Shown here: positions 6,571-11,577 of the stretch, piece by piece
Layout of the letters: every line of letters begins with the position of its first letter
Numbering within the stretch: the first letter of the stretch is position 1
DNA from: an uncultured Gloeocapsa sp.
GTDB taxonomy: Bacteria; Cyanobacteriota; Cyanobacteriia; Cyanobacteriales; Gloeocapsaceae
Assembly: GCA_937930495.1 (NCBI GenBank)
Contig: CALGKL010000300.1
Span: 1 to 11,577, forward strand
Direction of reading: 5' to 3'
DNA: 11,577 nt
Made by a program: the position numbers and the translations under genes
Notes under the pieces: generated by a model
What the model was told of the DNA's origin: nothing
The model's database searches: none
Seen by the model: the letters and a program-made list of their open reading frames with translations, nothing else

Positions 6571-7419
6571 TTGCCAGAACTTCCAGAAGTTGAAATCGTC
6601 CGTTTAGGTCTTAATCAACTGACTAGCGGTAAAAAAATTCAAGGGGGAGAAGTGTTGCTAAATGCTACACTTGCTCACCCCTCTTCCTTGGCTGAGTTTT
6701 GGTTGGGAATCAACCAGACAACTATTCACTCTTGGTACAGACGGGGTAAATATTTACTCGCCAATTTACAGGATAATGACCAAAAATCTGTCGGAGTTTT
6801 AGCTGTTCATCTCCGGATGACTGGTCAACTCCTCTGGTTATCCCAAAATACTCCCCTACAAAAACATACCCGCTTACGTTGGTTTTTTGCTGACAATCAA
6901 GAGTTGCGTTTCGTAGATACTCGTACCTTCGGAAAGGTATGGTGGATCCCCTCAACAACACCACCAGAAAAAATAATCACAGCTTTAGCTAAATTAGGTC
7001 CAGAACCACTAACTGAGCAATTAACAATAGATTATCTATTGAAAACCTTCAGCAAAAGTCAACGAAATATTAAAAACGTATTACTAGACCAATCCATAAT
7101 AGCAGGTATTGGTAATATTTACGCCGATGAAGCTCTCTTTAAAAGTGGTATTCACCCAGAAACAAAAGCAAATCAATTGACTAGCCAACAAATCATCAGA
7201 TTACATCAAGCAATTGTTGATGTCCTCCAACAAAGTATCGCCGCAGGTGGGACAACTTTTAGTAATTTCCTCAATGTAGTCGGGATTAACGGTAATTACG
7301 GTCAATTCGCTTGGGTATATCGCCGCAGGGGTCAACCCTGTAGAATTTGCGGAACAACCATCGAAAGGGTAAAATTAGCAGGACGTTCAACTCATTTTTG
7401 TCCTCAATGTCAAAGTTAA
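6571..7419 (+). CDS. mutM: Formamidopyrimidine-DNA glycosylase (MutM/Fpg), TTG start
   Basis: MutM removes oxidised purines such as 8-oxoguanine and formamidopyrimidine and nicks the DNA by beta,delta-elimination. The N-terminal proline is the catalytic nucleophile, so translation must begin directly before PELPEVE. Here that codon is TTG at 6571. An ATG 21 bp upstream (6550, inside psaE) would add seven residues and bury the proline. With the TTG start the protein is 282 residues: Pro2, Glu3, the conserved lysine in RRGKYLL (Lys60), the H2TH segment with NVLLDQSIIAGIGNIYADE (about 173-191), and a C-terminal zinc finger C257-x2-C260...C277-x2-C280 with Arg272 in LAGRSTHFC. The family's usual length is about 270-290. 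It begins 1 nt after psaE, with only weak Shine-Dalgarno-like GAAGAAG upstream, and ends 1 nt before murD, so translational coupling is likely. Confidence 0.96.
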   Translation: MPELPEVEIVRLGLNQLTSGKKIQGGEVLLNATLAHPSSLAEFWLGINQTTIHSWYRRGKYLLANLQDNDQKSVGVLAVHLRMTGQLLWLSQNTPLQKHTRLRWFFADNQELRFVDTRTFGKVWWIPSTTPPEKIITALAKLGPEPLTEQLTIDYLLKTFSKSQRNIKNVLLDQSIIAGIGNIYADEALFKSGIHPETKANQLTSQQIIRLHQAIVDVLQQSIAAGGTTFSNFLNVVGINGNYGQFAWVYRRRGQPCRICGTTIERVKLAGRSTHFCPQCQS

Positions 7420-7420
7420 C

Positions 7421-8773
7421 ATGGAAAAAGCCTACGTCGTCGGTTTGGGAAAGTCCGGAATAGCAGCAGCACAACTGCTGCACCAACAGGGTTATCAAGT
7501 TATAGTTAGCGATCGCTCTTCTAACCCGGAATTACTAGAAAGACAAAAAACCCTGCAAAATCAGGGAATTGAGGTCAACCTCAATTCTCTCCCTGACCTA
7601 GAATCCTCTACCCCCTCATTGATCGTCGTTAGTCCAGGTGTACCCTGGGATACCCCCTGGTTACAACAAGCCCGCGATCGCGGTATTGATACCATTGGTG
7701 AATTAGAATTAGCTTGGCGTCATCTACAGCATTTACCCTGGGTAGGAGTCACAGGAACTAACGGTAAAACCACCACCACAGCATTGATCGCCGCTATCTT
7801 TCAAACCGCCGGAATTAATGCTCCCCCTTGTGGTAACATCGGTAACCCTGCTTGTGCATTAGCCCAAGGTTCACTACCCGATTGGGTAATCGCTGAAATC
7901 AGCAGTTTCCAGATTGAATCCTCCCCAAATTTAGCCCCACGTATTGGAGTTTGGACCACCTTTACCCCCGATCATCTCAATCGTCACTATACCCTAGATA
8001 ACTATTATCAGATTAAAGCTTCTTTACTCAAACGCTGTACCTATCAAATTTTTAACGGAGATGATCCTTATTTAGCTAGTAGGATTCCCCTCCACCCCTG
8101 GTCCAATGCTTATTGGACTAGTACACAAGGGAAACATAAATTAATTAGTTCTCCGGCAAAAGGAGTTTATATTCAAGATCAGCAGGTGATCGCTTTTGGT
8201 AAAGTTATTCTCCCTCTCAGTAGTTTTCGGATGTTCGGTGAACATAACCAACAAAATTTATTAATGGCTGTAGCTACAGCTAGTTTGGCTCAAATCGAAC
8301 CAGAAGCGATTAGCATAGCAGTGAGTAACTTTACCGGTGTACCCCATCGTCTAGAAGATATATGTACTATTCAAAATATTCGCTTTGTTAACGATAGTAA
8401 AGCTACCAACTATGACGCCGCTTTAGTCGGTTTGAAATCCGTTGCAGCACCCGTAATTCTCATCGCCGGGGGAGAAGCTAAAACGGGAGACCCCCTCCCC
8501 TGGATAGAAATGATCAAAACCAAAGTCGCTAAAGTCTTGTTGATTGGTAAGGATGCTTCTACTTTAGCTGCTAGTCTAGAGCGATCGTCCTATAGGGATT
8601 ATCTGATTGTCGAAACCATGGAAAACGCTGTTAGACAAGCTTATCAATTCGCTCAATCTTTACCTCAATCGGTTGTTCTTTTATCCCCCGCTTGTGCTAG
8701 TTACGATCAATATCGCAGTTTTGAACATCGGGGCGATCATTTTCGACAACTTTGTTTAGAATTGCCAAAATAG
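7421..8773 (+). CDS. murD: UDP-N-acetylmuramoylalanine--D-glutamate ligase
   Basis: MurD is the cytoplasmic Mur ligase that adds D-glutamate to UDP-MurNAc-L-Ala using ATP in peptidoglycan precursor synthesis. Seen in 450 residues: an N-terminal Rossmann-like domain with VVGLGKSG (6-13) and VVSPGVP (69-75), the central ATPase loop GVTGTNGKTTTT (109-120), SSFQIE (161-166) and TPDHLNRH (182-189), then YQIKAS whose Lys199 is likely the carbamylated lysine. The C-terminal domain has NDSKATN, LIAGGEAKTGD and SPACASYDQYRSFEHRGDHF. Length and motif order fit the family. The ATG follows the mutM stop by 1 nt (TAACATG) with no separate strong ribosome site, so it is probably coupled to mutM. Two HIP1 sites (7509, 7674) and a strong hairpin sequence (7561-7596) lie inside. 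Confidence 0.97.
   Translation: MEKAYVVGLGKSGIAAAQLLHQQGYQVIVSDRSSNPELLERQKTLQNQGIEVNLNSLPDLESSTPSLIVVSPGVPWDTPWLQQARDRGIDTIGELELAWRHLQHLPWVGVTGTNGKTTTTALIAAIFQTAGINAPPCGNIGNPACALAQGSLPDWVIAEISSFQIESSPNLAPRIGVWTTFTPDHLNRHYTLDNYYQIKASLLKRCTYQIFNGDDPYLASRIPLHPWSNAYWTSTQGKHKLISSPAKGVYIQDQQVIAFGKVILPLSSFRMFGEHNQQNLLMAVATASLAQIEPEAISIAVSNFTGVPHRLEDICTIQNIRFVNDSKATNYDAALVGLKSVAAPVILIAGGEAKTGDPLPWIEMIKTKVAKVLLIGKDASTLAASLERSSYRDYLIVETMENAVRQAYQFAQSLPQSVVLLSPACASYDQYRSFEHRGDHFRQLCLELPK
7561..7596 (+). repeat. Imperfect 36-nt palindrome inside murD
   Basis: GAATTGAGG (7566-7574) and CCTCAATTC (7579-7587) form a 9-bp perfect stem around TCAA. Outside it TCAGG (7561-7565) can pair with CCTGA (7592-7596) across a short one-sided bulge. 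CCCTG at 7551-7555 can also pair with CAGGG at 7562-7566. It falls in codons of about residues 47-59 of murD. Its role, if any, is unknown. Confidence 0.5.
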
Positions 8774-8802
8774 TTGTTATTATCCCTAAAAAATGTTATA
8801 CT
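8774..8802 (+). promoter_or_regulatory. Promoter of tRNA-Arg(UCU)
   Basis: TTGTTA (-35, 8774-8779), a 17-nt spacer and TATACT (-10, 8797-8802) with TG at 8794-8795 make a sigma70-type extended -10 promoter. The predicted start, near 8809, is about 14 nt before the tRNA. It begins right after the murD stop codon. Confidence 0.75.
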
Positions 8803-8825
8803 TAAAAAGTTGTTATTTTTTAGGG
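8784..8825. repeat. 11-bp perfect inverted repeat around the tRNA promoter -10
   Basis: CCCTAAAAAAT (8784-8794) and ATTTTTTAGGG (8815-8825) are exact reverse complements 20 nt apart. They flank the -10, and the right arm includes the first three bases of the tRNA. A 10-bp direct repeat AGTTGTTATT (8772-8781 and 8808-8817) overlaps the same area. It could be an operator, or a hairpin in transcripts reading out of murD. Confidence 0.6.
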
Positions 8826-8896
8826 TACGTAACTCAGGTGGATAGAGTAGCTGCCTTCTAAGCAGCGAGCCGCAGGTTCGAGTCCTGCCGTACCCG
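8823..8896 (+). tRNA. tRNA-Arg, anticodon UCU
   Basis: The cloverleaf folds without mismatch: acceptor GGGTACG (8823-8829) with CGTACCC (8889-8895), D-stem ACTC/GAGT with GG in the loop, anticodon stem GCTGC/GCAGC with loop CTTCTAA (anticodon TCT, reading AGA and probably AGG), five-base variable loop GAGCC, and T-stem GCAGG/CCTGC with loop TTCGAGT. The discriminator is G8896. The CCA end is not encoded and must be added by the nucleotidyltransferase. No terminator is visible before gpmI, so some read-through is possible. Confidence 0.97.
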
Positions 8897-8979
8897 TAGG
8901 GGTTTAAATAATTGCTAGCTTAGTTATTGTCTCGGTTTATCCTGTTAAAATATGTTTGATTCAGAGAATTACTAAAGAC

Positions 8980-8995
8980 TAGATGTTATCATCTA
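8980..8995 (+). promoter_or_regulatory. Small hairpin in the gpmI leader
   Basis: TAGATG-TTAT-CATCTA is a 6-bp perfect hairpin 30 nt before the gpmI start. Upstream, TTGTCT (near 8937) and TATGTT (near 8951) are a weak promoter candidate with an 18-nt spacer. Otherwise the 129-nt tRNA-gpmI gap shows nothing clear. Confidence 0.3.
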
Positions 8996-9025
8996 TGTGC
9001 GTGCAAATTTATTAAGGTAATAATC

Positions 9026-10624
9026 ATGGCGCAAATACCAATATCTCCAGTAGTACTAGTTATCTTAGATGGCTGGGGTTATCGAGAGGAAACAAAAGCT
9101 AATGCGATCGCTTTGGCTAAGACTCCCGTAATGAACAGTCTTCTAGAAGTTTATCCTAACACCCTGATTCAAGCATCGGGTAAAAGCGTCGGACTTCCTA
9201 AAGGTCAAATGGGTAATTCAGAAGTAGGACATCTCAACCTAGGAGCCGGTCGAGTAGTACCACAAGAACTGGTTCGTATCAGTGATGCAGTAGAAGATGG
9301 TTCAATCCAACAAAATCCAGCTTTAGTCAAAATTTGTCAAGATGTTAGATCTAAAGGGAAAAAACTCCATCTCATCGGTTTATGTTCCGATGGGGGAGTA
9401 CATTCCCATATAGATCACCTGTTAGGATTATTAGATTTAGCCAAAAATCAATCAGTGAGTGAAGTATGTATTCACGTAATCACCGATGGTCGAGATACAA
9501 ACCCAAATGAAGGGATAAACGTAGTTGCTAAAATTCAAGAACATATAGATAAAATTGGTCTAGGTTCCATGGTAACCCTGAGCGGGAGATATTACGCCAT
9601 GGATCGCGATCGCCGTTGGGAAAGAGTACAACAAGCCTATAACATTCTTACCCAAAATGGACCTGGAGAGGGAAAAAGTATAAGCGAAGTTATCGAAGCT
9701 TATTACGCTCAAGACATCACAGACGAATTTATCCCCCCCACACGGATAGCACCAGGTGCGGTAGAGTCAGGAGATGGCGTCATTTTCTTTAACTTCCGTC
9801 CCGATCGAGCTCGAGAAATGTGTTATGCCTTTTTAGATCCCGATTTTGACGGATTTGAAAGAGAACTAATACAACCTTTAAGTTTTGTAACCTTTACCCA
9901 ATATGACCCCAATCTACCAGTAGAAGTGGCTTTTGAACCCCAGAATCTGACCAAAATTTTGGGAGAAGTTATCGCCGAACATAACTTAAAACAATTTCGG
10001 ACCGCCGAAACAGAGAAGTATCCCCACGTGACCTACTTCTTTAACGGCGGTTTAGAAGAACCCTTTCCAGGAGAAGATAGGGAGTTAATCCCGAGTCCTG
10101 GGGTAGCAACCTACGATCAATACCCGCCAATGTCCGCAATAGCAGTCACAGATGCAGCTTGTGCGGCGATCGCTAAAGGGATTTACTCTTTAGTAGTTAT
10201 CAATTACGCTAATCCCGATATGGTAGGACATACGGGTAAACTAGAAGCAGCTCAAGAGGCGATCGAAACCGTAGATACCTGTTTAGGACGTCTTTTAGAC
10301 AGTATTCAAAAAGTTGGCGGAACAACCCTGATTACCGCCGATCACGGTAACGCTGAATATATGGCTGATGAAGAAGGCAACCCTTGGACTGCACACACCA
10401 CTAACCCCGTCCCCTTTATCCTCGTCGAAGGTGAAGGACGCAAAATACCAGGACATGGGGGTAATGTCTCCCTCAGAGATGATGGCATTCTAGCTGACGT
10501 CGCTCCGACAATTCTCGAAATTCTGCAATTACCTCAACCCGTAGAAATGACCGGGAAATCCCTGATTAAACCTGTAGAATTAGAGATTAACCCCAATAAA
10601 ACACCCGTGAGAATATCTCTTTAA
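9026..10624 (+). CDS. gpmI: 2,3-bisphosphoglycerate-independent phosphoglycerate mutase
   Basis: This enzyme interconverts 3- and 2-phosphoglycerate in glycolysis and in carbon export from the Calvin cycle, through a phosphoserine and two metal ions. Seen in 532 residues: LDGWG with metal ligand D15, GNSEVGH with nucleophile S65, GGVHSH (123-128), TDGRDT (153-158), SGRYYAMDRDRRWER (186-200), FRPDRAR (257-263), TEKYPHVTYFFNGG with K331, NPDMVGHTG with D398 and H402, ADHGN with D439 and H440, and TAHT with H457. Every expected catalytic and metal residue is present, and the length is normal for the family. The ATG has TAAGG 8 nt upstream. A strong terminator follows the stop codon, so this looks like a single-gene unit or the end of one beginning at the tRNA. 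Confidence 0.98.
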   Translation: MAQIPISPVVLVILDGWGYREETKANAIALAKTPVMNSLLEVYPNTLIQASGKSVGLPKGQMGNSEVGHLNLGAGRVVPQELVRISDAVEDGSIQQNPALVKICQDVRSKGKKLHLIGLCSDGGVHSHIDHLLGLLDLAKNQSVSEVCIHVITDGRDTNPNEGINVVAKIQEHIDKIGLGSMVTLSGRYYAMDRDRRWERVQQAYNILTQNGPGEGKSISEVIEAYYAQDITDEFIPPTRIAPGAVESGDGVIFFNFRPDRAREMCYAFLDPDFDGFERELIQPLSFVTFTQYDPNLPVEVAFEPQNLTKILGEVIAEHNLKQFRTAETEKYPHVTYFFNGGLEEPFPGEDRELIPSPGVATYDQYPPMSAIAVTDAACAAIAKGIYSLVVINYANPDMVGHTGKLEAAQEAIETVDTCLGRLLDSIQKVGGTTLITADHGNAEYMADEEGNPWTAHTTNPVPFILVEGEGRKIPGHGGNVSLRDDGILADVAPTILEILQLPQPVEMTGKSLIKPVELEINPNKTPVRISL

Positions 10625-10631
10625 GTCCCTT

Positions 10632-10666
10632 GTAACCGCGTTGAAATGCGGTTACCTCGTTTTTTT
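10632..10666 (+). terminator. Intrinsic terminator after gpmI
   Basis: GTAACCGC (10632-10639) and GCGGTTAC (10648-10655) make a perfect 8-bp stem with an 8-nt loop, followed by CTCG and seven T (10660-10666). It sits 8 nt after the gpmI stop and only 11 nt before the purS start. Confidence 0.85.
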
Positions 10667-10677
10667 AGTTAAACAAT

Positions 10678-10932
10678 ATGCAATATTCAGCGCGCATTTA
10701 TATCACTCTGAGACCCTCGGTACTTGATCCAGCAGGAGTTGCTGTAGAGTCCGGTTTACATCAATTGGGATATCAAGAAGTCGCAGGAGTGAGAATCGGT
10801 AAATATATCGAATTAAAACTCAATAGCGATTCGGAAACTACCGCCAAAGAACAAATATCCCAAATGTGTGAACAACTTTTAGCTAATACGGTAATCGAAA
10901 ACTATAACTTTGAGTTGATCCCCCTCAGCTAA
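10678..10932 (+). CDS. purS: Phosphoribosylformylglycinamidine synthase subunit PurS
   Basis: PurS is the small subunit that bridges PurL and PurQ in the three-part FGAM synthase, fourth step of purine synthesis. Seen: 84 residues with the family blocks IYITLRPSVLDPAG (7-20), GLHQLGY (26-32), VRIGKYIEL (38-46) and a C-terminal helix plus strand ending NYNFELIPLS. Length is normal for the family. Oddities: no Shine-Dalgarno lies before the ATG (upstream sequence TTAGTTAAACAAT), and the gpmI terminator ends 11 nt upstream. Either a promoter overlaps the terminator or transcription depends on read-through, with little or no leader. purQ, often the next gene, is not here. A GNAT gene follows after 50 bp. 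Confidence 0.95.
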   Translation: MQYSARIYITLRPSVLDPAGVAVESGLHQLGYQEVAGVRIGKYIELKLNSDSETTAKEQISQMCEQLLANTVIENYNFELIPLS

Positions 10933-10982
10933 GCAGAGATTATTCTATGATAGAAATAGGTAGGTTGTGTTGAGGCTTAGTA

Positions 10983-11577
10983 ATGACTTTAAATATACAA
11001 ATTCGTCCTTTACAGTATCGGGATATTCAAACCATCAGTAATCTGGGGAAGGAATTAGAAACGATTAGACAGTGGTATGGATTACTAAAATTTTGTAAAT
11101 TGTTTCCTAATCCCCTACAGGATTTATTGTGGCTTTATGTCGCCGAAGTAGAGCAAAAATGCCTAGGCGTGATTCAAGTAGAACCCTTTAACCGTAGTCG
11201 TAGCACTTGGCGGGTACATTGGGTCCTCACAGAGAGAACCGATTTAGACCCAGAATTAATCTCAGGAAGGAATAGTATTGGCTCTCAGCTACTCCGTTAC
11301 TGTTTTGAAACTATCTGGCAAGCCCGAACCTGGATATTAGAAGTAAATATTCACGAAAAAAGTAATTTAGCTCTCTATCGTCAGAATGGCTTTCAACCTT
11401 TAGCACAACTAACCTACTGGTGTCTAGAACCTGAAAAATTAGCTCGATTAGCTCAGATTGAACCACAACTACCCAATCTGTTACCCGTTAGCAACGCCGA
11501 AGCACAACTACTCTATCAGTTAGATACAGTATCCATGCCCCCCTTATTACGTCAAGTATTCGATCGCTATCCCCTCG
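10983..11577 (+). CDS. GNAT-family N-acetyltransferase, C-terminus cut off by the window edge
   Basis: Seen: 198 residues from an ATG with GAGG 7 nt upstream. An in-frame TGA at 10971 rules out a longer N-terminus. The fold pattern is that of GNAT enzymes: IRPLQYRDIQTISNL at the start (strand and helix 1), LYVAEVEQKCLGVIQV (51-66), a weakly conserved acetyl-CoA loop near NSIGSQLLRY (97-106), then ILEVNIHEKSNLALYRQNGF (118-137), the typical motif B with Asn and Tyr. Beyond about 150 the sequence continues past a single GNAT domain, so the full protein is longer. Members move an acetyl group from acetyl-CoA to an amine. The substrate cannot be told from the sequence. A weak -10-like TATGAT (10946-10951) lies in the 50-bp gap after purS. 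Confidence 0.85.
   Translation, partial: MTLNIQIRPLQYRDIQTISNLGKELETIRQWYGLLKFCKLFPNPLQDLLWLYVAEVEQKCLGVIQVEPFNRSRSTWRVHWVLTERTDLDPELISGRNSIGSQLLRYCFETIWQARTWILEVNIHEKSNLALYRQNGFQPLAQLTYWCLEPEKLARLAQIEPQLPNLLPVSNAEAQLLYQLDTVSMPPLLRQVFDRYPL

Noticed and set aside
6550..6573. mutM start at ATG 6550
   Set aside because: It would add seven residues before the proline that must be N-terminal for catalysis. TTG at 6571 restores MPELPEVE.
6722..6964. Minus-strand 80-codon frame inside mutM
   Set aside because: It is antisense to a conserved enzyme core and has no supporting signal.
7286..7498. Minus-strand 70-codon frame across the mutM-murD junction
   Set aside because: It overlaps two well-supported genes and has no family resemblance.
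1..11577. Mobile element, CRISPR array or defence island
   Set aside because: No transposase, integrase, regularly spaced repeats or defence-type domains are visible, and most genes are core cyanobacterial functions.

Overview
The window comes from a cyanobacterial chromosome. It carries psaE (a photosystem I subunit), an RNase E ending in the cyanobacterial Arg-rich peptide RRRRRRSSA, and eleven perfect copies of the HIP1 octamer GCGATCGC, which is over-represented in many cyanobacteria. The DNA is AT-rich, and a unicellular or colonial lineage is likely, but I cannot name the species. There is no sign of an insertion sequence, phage gene or CRISPR array.

Left part (1-3801, minus strand): a two-gene unit read leftward. 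The first gene encodes a 936-residue membrane protein that joins a PlsY-like (glycerol-3-phosphate acyltransferase-like) multi-helix domain to an ATP-grasp / central / phosphohistidine phosphotransferase module built like PEP synthase and, more closely, rifampin phosphotransferase. The second gene overlaps it by 4 bp (ATGA) and encodes a GT39/ArnT-like lipid-linked glycosyltransferase that runs off the left edge. This pair is the least ordinary part of the window.

Middle (3802-8773, plus strand): a divergent promoter region is followed by a leader of about 530 nt with several possible RNA hairpins and an uncertain 99-codon ORF, then rne. A 111-bp gap leads to the tight cluster psaE-mutM-murD, with 1-nt gaps between genes. 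mutM must start at a TTG, because its catalytic residue is the N-terminal proline. Photosystem I assembly, repair of oxidised guanine and peptidoglycan precursor synthesis may therefore share a transcript.

Right part (8774-11577, plus strand): tRNA-Arg(UCU) with a clear promoter sitting inside an 11-bp inverted repeat, then gpmI (cofactor-independent phosphoglycerate mutase) closed by a strong intrinsic terminator. purS (purine synthesis) begins only 11 nt after the terminator T-run and has no visible ribosome binding site. Last is a GNAT-family acetyltransferase cut by the right edge. Apart from the left-hand pair these are core genes, and the interest there is in the signals between and inside them.
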